Positions 13,692 to 26,596 of a DNA stretch of 64,000 bases are shown here, piece after piece. Below the pieces are notes generated by a model. It did no database searches and was not told the DNA's origin. It was given only the letters and a program-made list of their open reading frames with translations. This DNA is from Lobosporangium transversale. Its lineage: Eukaryota; Mortierellomycota; Mortierellomycetes; Mortierellales; Mortierellaceae. Location: assembly GCF_002105155.1 (NCBI RefSeq), contig NW_019028983.1:894001-958000 (forward strand), read 5' to 3'. Numbering within the stretch: the stretch's first letter is position 1; the number at the start of each line of letters is the position of its first letter. A program made the translations under genes and the position numbers.

Positions 13692-13891
13692 CTGCCCGAA
13701 ACCAATGAGCAAGAGCACCACGCCGATGTTCTTCTTGAGAAAGTCGACAAGGGATTGTGAAGTTGTGATAATCAGACACGTAAATTTTTTTGTGTTTAGA
13801 TTGAAGCCAAGAAAGGAAAGAGAGATTTTATTGCCAACGTCTTCACCCTCCGTATGTTAATGATTTAATCAACGAATTGCACAAATAAATA

Positions 13892-13975
13892 ATGGATCCA
13901 GAGGCGACGAGCAAATCTATCGAGCGATGTAGCGCGTATGTAATGCTGCAATCAGGCTCTGTATTTGCAATTGCA

Positions 13976-14014
<39 letters not shown>

Positions 14015-15672
14015 ACAAAACATTACTCTCACTGACAGACTGTATTCTTCATGGTGCTTATTTAGTCTCACAACCGAGTTTCAGCAAAGTCGGCTATACA
14101 TTCATGGATTGCAGGAAGAGTTCCTGGAAAGTAATAAGCTTGACAAGCTAGAAGCTGTGTCCGGAGGTGCGGCACTAGCATTAACCCGACTAGAAGGGGA
14201 TTTGCAATACTACAAGGTATAGAGGATGCCGGATACCTTACTGGAATGAAGCACGGACAAAGAATAGAGTAATTTATTCCATATATTCTTCTCCCTCAAC
14301 ATCTGCTAGAGTCATTTTGATAAGCTGGCTATTTCATATACAGAGCTTGCAACGAAAGAGCGCTTCTTGGGATTCATTGCAGAGGAGATTCCTCTCAACA
14401 TCAGTCTTGAGGATAATCGAGAAATGGGTAAGGAGCACAGTGGAGAAAATGCACGATTAAAACCTGATGCAGGACTGATTCGCTGATGAAAATCAGAAAA
14501 AAAAAACTCTATGCTCAATAATTGATATCATTAGAGGTGAAGGCTGCTGAGGCGAAGAAAGCAGAAGAAATCATGGAACTGAGTGTGATTGAACTCCAAA
14601 ACCAGATTAAGGAGACGGCAGAGCTGGCATGCACAGGTACGTAACCAGGCCCAGGACAGGAACCATGACAAAATGGTTCAGAATCACTTACAAGGCCATA
14701 TTTACTCCATCATAATATATCCCGCTAGAATACGATGGGTTACATCAGGGAGTCCTTGATATGACCAAAGCATTAAAGGAAATGCAAAGCATGGTATGAT
14801 GACTGCTTGCTGAACGAATGTGGTTGGCAGCTGTGCGTGTTCGGCATCAGAATATATAGACATATAAATTATGGACATGTTGTTGTTTATATTTCTGATA
14901 GGAAAGAGCTTTGGCGGAAATGAAGAAGATGGATGATCAATACAGAGTAGGATATATGCCTTATTCTTGATGGTGAGCTTGAGGTATCAATGTGGATATA
15001 GAGCTTTGTGTTTATTTATCACTATTGTTTTATAAACAGGGTATGACACTAGAACATTCACAGTCCGTGCTGGCAGCGCAAACACAGCAGCTCTACCAAC
15101 TCCATCAGGATATTGATGAAATTACCTCTGAAATTGAAAACCTAAAGTGGCAAGAGAGCAAGTTACGAGAGCGTAATCAAAAGTTGGAAACGCAATGTAT
15201 CCAAGTCGAGTCGCAGGCAAAGGACGCGATCCGTATGAACGCATTACGTTGTCCTGAAATCGAGGATGCATACCGAAGTTGCCTTGCGGTCACGAACCAG
15301 TATCAGGAAGGTGTTGGCTTGAAATCCATTCAATACTCGGCTGATTCCAGCTCATTGATACTAGAATATCTTGTCGTCCCAGGTTCAGCAACTATTCAGG
15401 CTATAAACTCTTCATTATCATCATCATCGGCAACAGGTGTCGTAGTATCCAATAAAGGACGGGGAAGCGGGAAGAATGGCAACAACAACAACAAGGTAAT
15501 AATGACACAGTTCCTGATCAAGATCCACCCAAAAAGCGGGAGGTTACTTTCAGCCAGTATTGAGAATGCGGGATGCGATGTTAAAGATATCATTCAAATT
15601 GCCAAAGCAAGGAACGACATCTCATTCTTAGTGGTGGAGACACTTGATCGAGTTATGAAGGCTCATCCATAG
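13892..15672 (+). CDS. Sos7-like kinetochore protein (Kre28/Zwint family)
   Basis: Multi-exon gene. Exon 1 starts at the ATG at 13892, with donor gtatgt at 13936, and continues from 14038. The exon near 14310-14430 encodes SHFDKLAISYTELATKERFL, matching the 'HFxKLxxSYxExxTKExFL' signature I associate with fungal Sos7, the partner of KNL1/Spc7 at the outer kinetochore. Next comes a long coiled coil (VKAAEAKKAEEIMELSVIEL; then LHQDIDEITSEIENLKW). The last exon (15041-15672) ends in a beta/alpha segment (IQYSADSSSLILEYLV and TQFLIKIHPKSGRLLSASI) consistent with an RWD-type fold seen in Zwint/Kre28-class proteins. A T-run (13979-14004) lies in intron 1. Family call rests on motif memory; a generic coiled-coil protein is the alternative. 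Confidence 0.65.
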
Positions 15673-17515
15673 ACAGCAAAGGGCCTGCTATTGCGAGCAA
15701 GAAACTTCGGCCTACTCCTTAACCTCTATATAATCTTTATAATACCACTTCTGTAGCATAGTATTATTTTGTTAAGCAGGCAGATTTCTTTTAAAACCAC
15801 TTAAGCTGGAAGGATATGTATTAAGTAAATACTTATTAGCCTACAGACGCTCATAATGTCATCTCTTAGTTCCATATATTTATTTTGAAGCGTCAGATAG
15901 TATGAGATATATTGGCCGAACGGAGGACTTTGAGAGAAACAAGGTGTCAGCAACCTTATTATTCTGATCGCCCGTTGTTTTTAAGCACTCTCCGATATCC
16001 AATCAAAAGTAGTGGAATCCAGATGGGACTTTCCATTTTAAACTAGACTCGTTTTGAACCCAAATGAGTTAAATCCACACTACGCGGTGGCTGTGTTTGT
16101 ACATTGTACTCATTAACCTTAACTGGGGATTGGCTCTATTCTTGATATCTCTAGCGAAGTCGATCTGGATAAAAATCGACTTGGTCAATCAGTCTCCTGA
16201 GGAGGTCCACGTATAATATAATAAAATTGCTGTTGATAACCTCGATCTTGCTTCTATAACAGATCTTATCGACACTTATTTCCCTTCAGACTTAGTTTAA
16301 AAAGAAATAAATGGATAAGGCCGCCATAGATAGGTTTGCGAGACTGAGCTAAATACTCCCTGGCCTTGCCCATGACATCCAATCGCTGAGAACCATTATG
16401 GAGTGATTGCTCAAAAAGGCCGGTTTGGACTAAGACGACTATATCGGGTGAGCTAATTTTTATAAGTACCATCTCTCTGAACTGTACTTACTTGGGATGC
16501 TATGAATTAATTCCTTTCCATCTTTGGGCTTGCCAGTGAGGATTTGGAGAGTTCTAGACCCGCAGGAGAGCTTTTGCGATGGGTCTGATGATTGATGCCA
16601 GGTAAACAGATTTTCAACCTGCGATTAGTAATACTTTATTGTGTTTCCAAGAGTAAAGCAGTGGTATTTGTTATGCAGATGGACTTCCGTTTACAACACC
16701 TTCCAAGCGTATCTCAAAGAGGAGTTAAAGGTGCCTCCAGTATATTTTTCGGAATGGATGGATTTTAGCTGCAAGCGCAAGGCTTGGCTCCGTCTGTAAG
16801 TGGAATCGAGGCGGTACATAAATGGCTTAATACTGATGTTGATTTTCTGCCTAAAAAGTTGATAAAAGCGGCATTAGCAGCAATAACAGTTTGTATTGAT
16901 AAAGATATATTCAGTGATATCATGGAGTCTCAAAATAGAGGCTCGGGCTGCACCCTAGTCATGTTTGGGCGGTTGATGAGCATGCCTAACCAAGGTGCCT
17001 ACATGTATGTCCCGTACAGGTAGTAACTTCAAAGAATGGATTGGAGGTGTTTCCGTTACCCCTGACACATTTGTACTCATGAAAATGGGCTTACCACGTG
17101 ATTACTTTACACACATTTAGAGAAAGCTGACATGATGAAGAGGAAGAAATGATTATAATCTTTACTTTTCACAGCATTGTTATGGAATACACACATTAAA
17201 TTAAACTGACCACACTTTACAAATATTGGACATTGCTCTCTCATTGTCTTTGTCAGCTCACTTATATCTGTCTTGTCAACTCTCATACAACATCCTTTTT
17301 TTACACCCACACTTCATACAAAAACGATCAAACACAATAAATAAGTGAAAGAGTACCTCTCCATTCATCTACACAGGGTATAAGACACTAGACACTTGCC
17401 CAGACGGTTTTCTCTCTCTGCAGTTCTGTCAAAATCACTTATCTTTCTTAGTACGATCATTAAAGTGAAAAATAAAAACACCGTTAAGACTAGCGATCCA
17501 TCACTACAATTCACA
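15673..17515. other. 1.8 kb stretch with unresolved coding fragments on both strands
   Basis: Two candidate coding traces overlap and neither can be closed. On the minus strand, about 16500-16630 reads TLQILTGKPKDGKELIHSIP. After only 39 nt (GTAAGT...TTAG, too short for a normal intron here) 16266-16455 reads SPDIVVLVQTGLFEQSLHNG in a shifted frame. On the plus strand, fragments at 16580-16602, 16678-16731 (WTSVYNTFQAYLKEELK) and 16769-17023 (GIEAVHKWLNTDVDFLPKK) could be spliced, but one intron would be only about 37 nt. No family is recognised. This could be a decayed gene or one with very short introns. 17024-17515 is the upstream region of the NCoR-like gene. Confidence 0.35.
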
Positions 17516-20500
17516 ATGGAGCGGTCGCCCTTGCTCTCGCCCTTGCAAACAGCATCCAGTCAACTTAAATCATCACGAATCCATTCAACCGTCAGCTCAC
17601 CAGGTGGAGTTCAACACTTGCGTTCGTCTTCGCGATCGCCACCTCCAATAAAACCAAGGTCAGAAAGCCACGACCGCTCTTTCTCAAATACGAGGTAATA
17701 TATCATCTTATGCATGGATTGACAGCTAGTTTGGCTATCCCTTACTGTTCGCCTGATTTTTGAAATTTCAGACATGCTGACCTATTCCGTCGTTTTTTTT
17801 TTTTTTTTTTTTTTTTAGGAAATACTATGAACGAAGTCGTTCACAGGAAAGGGACGAGCGAAATAGACCTAAAGACTTGTAAGGGAGAAAGTTGTGATGA
17901 TACAGGATGCAAAAAACGGTGACACATATGTGTGTCTCATTAGCTTGATGTCTGACTTGAGTTCCCATCCTCACTTCCATGGCGATACTCTGACTCACTT
18001 TGTAGCCCGAACATAGATAGACGAAGACCTCCGAGGAATGGAGCCGCAGGCAGCTCCAGTAGAAACGGACCAGATGGTTCACCGCCCTCAGATGTGAATT
18101 TTCATGAGGTAAATGCCCATTATTCTAGTCCTGTCATGTTTGTGCATTCCTAACTTCCAATTGCTCTTCTTGTCCTAATATTTGTTTTCATCACGAATAA
18201 GCCATACCAAACTACCGAAAGAAGAATCTATCATAATATTCCATAGCAACATACTGATTTAAAGCACATCATTTGCTTCTCACCTGATAGTCCCCTAGGT
18301 TGAAATATCCTGACCGCTTCGCACAGAGGGATGGACGCTTTCGACCATCAGAGAGTCTAAAACATAGTCCCACTAATGATCATTCTGGACAACCATCAGT
18401 ACCATCAAGATTCTTTGGATCTAATTCTGTACCAAACACGTCTTCAATACCTTATACACGAGATTTCAGTCCACCGACAAGCTATAAAGGCTCAGCATCC
18501 AATGAGCTCGGAAATAACCGGTCTATAGACTATTTTGCGTCATCCTCTGGTATGGGTGCTAGTACAGGACTCGGATTAGGACCAACACGCTATATGGATC
18601 GTGATGATTGGAGAAATCGGCTAGGTCATTTCCCTAGAGAGTTTGACAGAGACAGGGACTTTAGAGGTCGGGATATCCGTCAAGATATCCGTGAAATCCG
18701 TGATCCACGGCCCTCAAGAGATATACGAGACATACGGGACTTGCGCGACCGTGACATCAGGGAACATGACATGCTTTATCCACGCGACATTGACTACAGG
18801 GATCGCGACCGTGATCTTCGTGAAACAGGCATTACGACTCGTGAGCTTCGTGAAAGAGATAACAGAGAGTTTCGTGATCGCAGTCTATGGAGCAATGATA
18901 TTAAAGGAAGGGACTCTTTCTCCAATCGAGAGGGGCCGGAGGATGTGCGTGAACTCGTGGAGCGTGAGCGTGAGCGGGAACGGGAACGAGAACGCGAACG
19001 CGAGCGCGACAGAAATCGAGAACGTCCAATCCGTCTTCGTGAGCTAGATAAAGATGTTGATGGTCCTATCCCAACCCGTCCCGCGTTAGACAGCAGTAGC
19101 CGGGAGCGAGAAAGAGAACGTGAGCGGGCATCAAGTTCGAGGTCTATGGCATGTGAGGAGCTCGATCGGGACTTGTTGGCTTACACCTCAGACAAGTCAG
19201 GAGAGGCAACACAAAACTCTGAACGAACTGGGGCCAAGTCAATAGGTTCCTCAGGCGTATTATTTACACAGGGTCAGCGGGAGACAAAAACTAATGGCGA
19301 TGAGGAAATGATAAATCGTGACCGTGATCGTGGCCGAGTAAAGGGGCGAGGTTCTCCTCAGCACAACGATGGAAAAGATGGACTTGACGTAGATGGAAGG
19401 ATAGAAAAAGAGCAATTACGAGGTCTAAAACATAATTCTCAGGGTCATTCTGATAACACAGGCGCTCGTAAAGGCGCTGATGACCGTCTACAGAAAAGCC
19501 CGCCCGTCAGAAGACCGCTTTCCGGTGTATCGACAGTTGATGATGTGGGTCATGACAAATCACCACAATCAAAAAACCAGGAAGGCCATAGCAAAAGTAA
19601 CTATTCCATATCGCAGAATATGCTTCTTAGACCATTTCCCGATAGCAGCAATGGAATTGAGAATGATGAACGGTTTCGTGACAATAAGAATTCACTGGCA
19701 TCCAGACCTCTTGAGCCAAACTCGGAAAGCAACTCTGAGATTGTAGTTTCCTCGGGACACGGGAAAAAGATACAGGGCAAGGAGCATAAGGTTGTTTCAA
19801 CTGACTCTGAACATACCACCGAGCATGCTAATCAACAAGGGGACAGCAACGACACTTCAGCCACAATCCCTACCACGGACGACTCCCATAAAAGTAAATT
19901 AGGTGCTCCATTCGCTAATGAGCAGTCTTTACACGATCAAGGCTCTGAGAAAAAGGAAGTTGGAGACGATGCGATAGCAGTGAAGGTTGAATCTGGGAAG
20001 GATATCCCGAAGAACAATATGCCCGACTCTTCTGATACTTTGCATCCACCAACCGATGCAATGCTTCACTTAGAGAATATGAAGGTTGACATGGTTAGGA
20101 CTCAGGTGACAGATAGTTCGCCTACAGTCCCTAATTCTGTGGCAGAGATGGACTTGGACAGCGAGGAAATAGAATCAGACGCTCTCGAGCAAAAAACGGA
20201 ATTCGAAAATCATGCAGATATTTTGGTAGAAATCGACAAGATTGATGGAAGGATCCAAATGTATGAAGATTTACTGATGAAACATCGGACACAGAAGGAG
20301 CTGCTTCAAACAGGGGCTGTGATTGCAGCAACTCATGAGCCTATGAAAGATGAAGATGTACCGATTACTATTGAACAACCATATATGGAGTCAATTGTAG
20401 AAGAGACTTTGATGGACACGGACGACAAGTCCGTCGGCGAGGCAAGAGGTGTGGTAGATGATATCAAGCAAGAAGAAGAAGATACTCTCATGCAAGATGA

Positions 20501-23500
20501 AGATGTTGTTAGTCCGGCTGACCTTGTGCCAGATAAGGATACAGTATACTCACCACTTGTGCCTGTTGACAACGAGAATGTTTTGATGGCTGGTTCGGAC
20601 GATGAGGTAGAGAAAGATAGACGTCGGCAAATTGCTCAGAAGTTTTCTTTGAAAGAACTTCAGCATCCCATCGATCCTGACGACCCATTCTTTAGACGTA
20701 AAGAACAACAAACACGACGACCACAGCTCTTTGATCAAATTTACGCTGAGAATAATACTCGTGCTAAAAAGTATGGCCGAATTCATTTTGGCGCTGGATC
20801 ACGCAACTCAGCTCATTCTCATCATTCTCATAGTCAGGAAAGCACAAAAATATATGAGTCCATTGAAGATTATCCTTGTTATCAAGAGAACATTGAGAGC
20901 CATAAACGACTTCGCAATGCAATGCTGCACAATATGGCGAACAAGGCCGCAGCTTTGGACGAGAAAGAGCTTCAGCTTAAACGGGAGTATAAGCATTACT
21001 GGGAGGCATGGATAAAGAAGGTCGAGAAATTGGACAAGATTAAAGAGAAAATGTCAAACGCACCATTACTGTCTAATGTTCGCGAAGAAGATTTGGTTCA
21101 TAGTGATAGTGTTTTGATCTCGACTCGGAATCGTCGTGGAGCTTATACCAGTGATGCGGTTAGGAGCGAGGCTGAGCTTTTAGAGATCATTCAAAGCTTG
21201 GAGAATGCGGATATGCGCAATCCGGACTTGAGAGCTTCTAGGACTGCAGCTACAGTGCCACCCATGATCCTTGACCCTTACATCCGTGAAAAGGTTCATT
21301 ATTATGATCGCAATCACCTTGTGACTGATCCTGCTAAGTACTACCGTGTTGGACCTGTAACTGATCTATGGACAGAGGAAGAACGCCAGACATTCATTCA
21401 GCGATACCTCATCTACCCAAAACAGTTTGGCAAGATTGCTGCTGGGATCGAGGGCAAGACGGCATCCCAATGTGTATTGTTTTACTACCGCGAGAAGAAA
21501 AAAATCGGATTCAAGGAGATGCTTTCTAATCGTGGTCGGAAGCGTAAGACTACAGCAGGCAAGCGTAAAGAGAAGACTGCTCAACAAGCACCCTCTGGGC
21601 CTGGAAAGAAGCATAAAGGCAGTGCATTGATCGAGGATATTGGTCAAGCGAACAGGAAGCAGGCCAAGAGTAAAGAGATTCGTGAATTGCAGGATTTGAG
21701 TCAGAGCTGGGGTGATGCTGAAGAACCAACCACCAGGCGCCGCGTGCGAAGTGGCGTTGCTAACCAACAAGGAAGTATTTTGGGACTTGAAGAAAGCAAT
21801 AGTAATGCAGCTAGTCCAGTGCCTTCTACAGCATCAACATCCATTGGTCTCGTATCAGATCGCAGAAGACCAAGGACCAAGGGGACAACAACTCGCTCCT
21901 CAACTGCAGCTATCGCGAACACAAAGGCACTCTTGGAGCAGGTGGCAGTTGATGATAAGAAATCTAAGGCTGAAAAGACTTCCGTGGTCACTGCTTCTGT
22001 TGTGACCACTAAATCATCGTCCAAGGTAGAGGGGGCAGCTACAAGTCAAGAGTTATTGACAGTTAGCCCACCAACGCTCTCCAAACAAGACGTTGTTGCC
22101 GTGCCTGAATCTACTGTAGACAATGTGCCGCCCACCCCAACTGGAGGCACGGCTCGGTGGACCACGGTAGAGCATACCAAGTGTATTGCAGCACTAAAGA
22201 AGTATGGACGTGATTTTGAAATGGTAGCAAATGCTGTTGGAACTAAGACTGTGGACCAGTGCAGAAACTTTTGTTTCAATTATAAGCGAAAATTCGGTGT
22301 CAGTGCCCTTGATGATGCAAATAATGTCGACCTAAGTGTACTTGATGAGGAAGGTGAAGATGTGGAAAAGGAGAAGGAAAAGAAGGAAAAGGAAAAGGAA
22401 AAGGAAAAGGAGAAGGAGAAGAAGGAGGAGAAGGAGAAGGAGAAGGAGAAGAAGGAGGAGAAGGAGAAGGAGAAGGAGAAGAAGGAGGAGAAGGAGAAGG
22501 AGAAGGATACGCCGTCTGCATCTGTCAGTGCGGATAAGAATAAATCAAAGAAGGGCAAAGCAGCCAGTACGATCGCGACATCGACGCAGGCAATCAATGC
22601 TTCTGCTTCCTCCAACGGTACCAAAGAGACTGCTAGCCCTATTATTTCAGGACGACGCAAGTCAACAAAGCAAACAGCGCAAGACGTTGGCAAGGAGGAG
22701 CCTTCCAGCACATCCAATGCACAGACAGTCGCCGTTGAAACACCAGAAACTAATGCGGACAAGAAGAGAAAAAAAAGAGTTGGATCCAAAAATGAGGCCG
22801 GATCAATCTCTAATGAGGTGGCGCCTTCATCCAATGCTACCTCCTTCCGAGCTCTCTACTCACGCGACCCTCCTTCTGATGAGAGCCCACTCCCACTATC
22901 CACGGCACTCCCTGCCGATGATCCGGCTTCTGGACAAAGTGGGATAGATGGGCCCTCTCGCAAGCCCATCTTTTCGTCTTATTGGTCTCGTCAGGAAAAG
23001 ATTGATTTTGCGAGGTTGCTAAGTGTTCATGGAAAAGATTGGGAAAAGATATCAAAGGCAATGAAGACGAAGACGCCTATCCAGGTTCGAAATCACTATA
23101 GCAACAATGCAGAAAGGCTGGCTGCAGATGGTATAATAGCAATGGAGTCTCAGAACTTGCCAGCAACTCCTGCAAAAGAACAAGGAGCTGCTGCTGCTTC
23201 CGAGACAGCTCTTGTGCAATCGCAATCTGATCTTCAAGAGGCACTTGAGATTGATCGGGAGGATGTTGAACGAAATGAGGAGCTTGATGCTCCTATAGTC
23301 GCTTCTGAACAGTACGATCAGACTCCAGTTCCAACAAGTCCAAAGGCAGGCCATATTGTAACTTCTCACACCAATAGTAGATCCGATTTTGTTCAACAGG
23401 AGGGGCAACGAGCATTCACTCCACCCAGGCGTGTCACCAACATCGACAACTTACTTAACACTCAGGACGAAGATGTTAATGTTGCTGCAGAGGATTGGTT

Positions 23501-25037
23501 TGGCAATAGCGATGATAATGATAGCAATCAATCTCAGGAGCATTCTTTTGAGGCTGAGCGTCCCATTGAAGAGGCGCCTGTGCAGAATCACCCGCAACGG
23601 TATGTCAATGAACGTACTCCCATTGAGGAAGAGGGTATTGAAACCGAGAACGGATTTGAGCGTGCACAGCATGCACATATCGGCTGTACATCGAACTCTT
23701 CAAGCATAATACGCAGCGAAAGACGTACCTCAGATGCAAGTGTTTCACAGATGAAACACGGTTATTCATCGAGTTTGCCTGTCACATCTAGCTACTATGG
23801 CAATAGCCACTCTATCCCGTCACATCCATCTCAGCAGCACCCTCCACATTCAAGCCCCGGAATACATGGGTCATCATATGGTAGCCGGCAATATTATGCA
23901 TCTTCGCAGTCCAATGCTAAATATCGATCGCCTCCTCCCTCGTCCATTCCTCCTGTATCAGCTGGTCATCAGTTAAAGCGCGTATCATCCCCCTCAGCAT
24001 CGATCCCATCTATCCCTACGCCTGCTTTAATGCAGTCAACTCACTACTCTTCGGCACAGATGACTCATCCACACCAACATCAGCGATCAAGCAGCATCAG
24101 TCATGTCGAGATGGCCCCACGTTCGATCCCATCGCCACAGTCCAATATCCGCGCTCACTCGCCAATGTCACATCAAGGAGCTTATTTTACGCAGGTTCCC
24201 CAACATCACGGATATGTGCAAACGCCGTCTTCTCACGTTTCATATGGGTATAATCGTAGTTCACATTACACAGATCAGACGGAGGTTTTAGCGCCACGCC
24301 CTCGCCATATCAACGAGTCCTCGATGATTCTTGACCATCCAGCTTCACCAGCGCCTGTCACAAGTCATAGCCGTGGTCACAGCTACAGCCATAGCCATAG
24401 TCATAGCCATGGTCATAGTCATGGTCACGGGCATGGGCATGGGCATGGGCATGGCCATAGTCATTCTGGATCAATATCAAGGTACAGCAGCTCTCCACAA
24501 TTACCAGGACCCGGTAATGTGCGTGGATCACCTGGACCTGTTGGTCCTACAAATGGACCTGGATCCCCAGTCCATTTAGGTCATAGCGGGCATATAGCTT
24601 CTCGTTATTCGCCTATCCCAGCATCAGTTGTCACTTCTGGATCTGCCATGCCTAATGTTATGGGACCAGTAGCTGTACCAGAGTCCGCCGCCCATCTTTC
24701 CCATCAATCGCAATACGCACAGCATATGCGCCGGTCATCAAGCCCATTCCAGCAACATATCCCAGGTCAATTACCGGCACCCTCGTATCTGCAACATCCT
24801 CATGGAATTCATTCCTCCGGATCCAAGCATCAGCTATCGTCATCTTTTTCATATGGACCTTCATCTGTGGTATCTATGCTGCCGCCACCTCTGCCCCCAG
24901 CGTCCTCGTCAAGTTATCATTCGAATCATCAGCACCAGCTTTCGTTTGGCAACTCACAACATTCTGCTTCATCCTATGGTTCTCCACATCCACACCACCA
25001 TCCACACCAGTCAAGCCGACATCATCATCCACAATAG
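17516..25037 (+). CDS. NCoR/SMRT-Snt1-type SANT co-repressor, 2,362 residues
   Basis: Four exons join in frame: 17516-17694, 17819-17878, 18006-18108, 18291-25037. The protein is a Set3C/NCoR-type scaffold: fungal Snt1 organises a histone-deacetylase complex. The N-terminal third is disordered with dense Arg-Glu/Arg-Asp repeats (18640-19140). Then comes the NCoR-type conserved block (DPDDPFFRRKEQ; YESIEDYPCYQENIESHKR) with a coiled coil. SANT 1 is at about 1140-1190 (DLWTEEERQTFIQRYLIYPK), SANT 2 at about 1403-1450 (RWTTVEHTKCIAALKKYG) and SANT 3 at about 1677-1720 (YWSRQEKIDFARLLSVHGKD). A Lys-Glu repeat (22366-22506) lies between SANT 2 and 3. The C-terminus is Ser/Pro/His-rich with a His-Ser/His-Gly array (24361-24470). 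Exon 2's acceptor is preceded by a T-run. The exon 4 acceptor was chosen as ...cacctgatag because it keeps the frame. Confidence 0.88.
22366..22506 (+). repeat. GAAAAG/GAGAAG repeat encoding a KE-rich tract
   Basis: About 140 bp of purine-only AAGGAG-type hexamers within the NCoR-like gene. The units KEKEKEKK and EEKEKEK repeat at higher order (a 36 bp period recurs three times). The coding frame gives a charged single-alpha-helix-like linker. Other frames give poly-Arg or Ser-Phe ORFs, which are artefacts. Confidence 0.9.
24361..24470 (+). repeat. His-Ser/His-Gly codon repeat
   Basis: Tandem catagc/catggt/catggg hexamers encode alternating His with Ser or Gly (HSHSHSHGHSHGHGHGHG and similar) near the C-terminus of the NCoR-like protein. 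Such arrays can bind metals or drive condensation. The function here is unknown and it may be simple replication slippage. Confidence 0.85.
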
Positions 25038-25245
25038 ATAGTAGTGATGATACTCTGTTCCTATAATTTCTATTTGTACTTTAATCATTGCTATATACAA
25101 CTTATGTTTCTCGTAATAATAGTCATGAGCCATTTCGATATATTGTATCATATATTTATGTCTATATGCTATACAAGTATTTTATTTTATTTGTTACTAT
25201 CTTCCTCTTTTCTTAAAACCAATGGCGAGGTTTTTATGAACTTAC

Positions 25246-26416
25246 TTAATAGCGACGTCTATAGTCCCGATCTCGATCATAATCCCGTCTACTGCCACGG
25301 TCCCTACTCCTGTCACGCCTATCTCTTCCGTCTCTGCCGTCCCGATCCCGGTCCCGACGATCTTCTCTACGGTAAGGCTGGTCACGGTAACTCCTGCTAT
25401 CCCTGTATCCACCACGATCACGATCCCTGCTATCGTTGTAGGGGTGGTCACGGTGGGGTCCTGGGCCTCCATAATCATTATCACGATGTCGTCCGCGGGA
25501 AGAGGATGATGATGACGATGAATGGTGATAGCGATCGCCACGCTGTTTCTTCATCTCCTCATATGTTTCGTGGATCTTTTGATAGCCAGTGTGTTGTTTG
25601 CCCTGTAAATGAGCATCCAATCTGTTGGAAGTATCGTTCATGACTAAGAAGGCACCACAAACATGACAGACCTCCATCTTGTTTTCTTGACGAAAGATTG
25701 GGTTAACATCATCATTTGACTTGAGATGTTCGAGATCTGCCTGCATTTTCTCGACTTGTTCGGATAGAGCTTGAGCTTCGTCCACATGACCTTCTTCACC
25801 GGCTTCTTCAACCTTGGCGAGTGTATCCTTGATTTTTTGTTCAAGCATGACAATCCTTTCTTCTTTCTCATCCTTGCGAGGATTAAGTAGCTATATATTT
25901 GTATGTATAAATTGTATACATAAAAAAATGGTGTTTATATGGTATGCCAATGAGTATGCGCGCCATAGAGAAAAGATAAAATTGAGGCGAATTTCGGCTT
26001 ATATGCTTGTAACTATAATATTTGTAATAATTAGAGTATTGCTTACATTTTCATCAACTTCCTTATCCTTGCGTTCCTTGCCTCGTCGAATCTTTCTCTC
26101 CAGATCATTATGAAGATATGTCAGGTATTCAAAAAAATCATCCTCGTACCGATAACTGTCTTTGTCAGGGGCATTCTGATACCTATTAACAATAAAAGGC
26201 AATTAAATCAAAGAGAGAGTAAGAAAGATATTATTGTATCCATAACAGTGGCGTGATACCCTTCTTTTTATTTTAAGAAAAAAAAAACAAAACCTACTCT
26301 TCGCGTAGTTTCTCGTCGTGAATAAGATCGCAATTGCCTAGATCAGATTTTGTGTTTGTAAACAAGCTATTTGGGCAAAACTTGACCAAGAAATGTTTAC
26401 AGACCTGTATGATAAC

Positions 26417-26453
<37 letters not shown>

Positions 26454-26596
26454 AGGTAAGTAAAGTAGACTAGAATAAAAATATAGTTAAAAAAAATGAA
26501 GTATCAACTTTCCTCTTTATCCCAAAACTTGTGTTTACTGGGCTCGAAAGGCGCGAAAAGCTCGCTGACGAGGGATCGTGCGTAGTTATGAGTCAT
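25246..26596 (-). CDS. LUC7L3/CROP-type U1 snRNP-associated protein
   Basis: LUC7-family factor of the U1 snRNP, acting in 5' splice-site selection. The minus-strand ATG at 26594-26596 opens MTHNYARSLVSELFAPFEPS, which lines up with the N-terminal helix of CROP. The first zinc finger follows (VCKHFLVKFCPNSLFTNTKS; Cys/Cys/Cys/His), then the acidic helix and IRRGKER, shared with LUC7L3 rather than LUC7L1/2. The second zinc finger is MEVCHVCGAFLVMND with LDAHLQGKQHTGY. The last exon (25246-25848) ends in an RS/RD-rich tail. Introns include an A-run at 26420-26450. It converges with the NCoR-like gene, with 208 bp between stops. Confidence 0.88.

Noticed and set aside
22280-22947. Poly-Arg and Ser-Phe/Ser-Pro ORFs inside the NCoR-like gene
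   Set aside because: Frame shadows of the GAGAAG repeat.
24361-24470. CRISPR-like spacing of short repeats
   Set aside because: These are in-frame His-Ser/His-Gly codon repeats without spacers.
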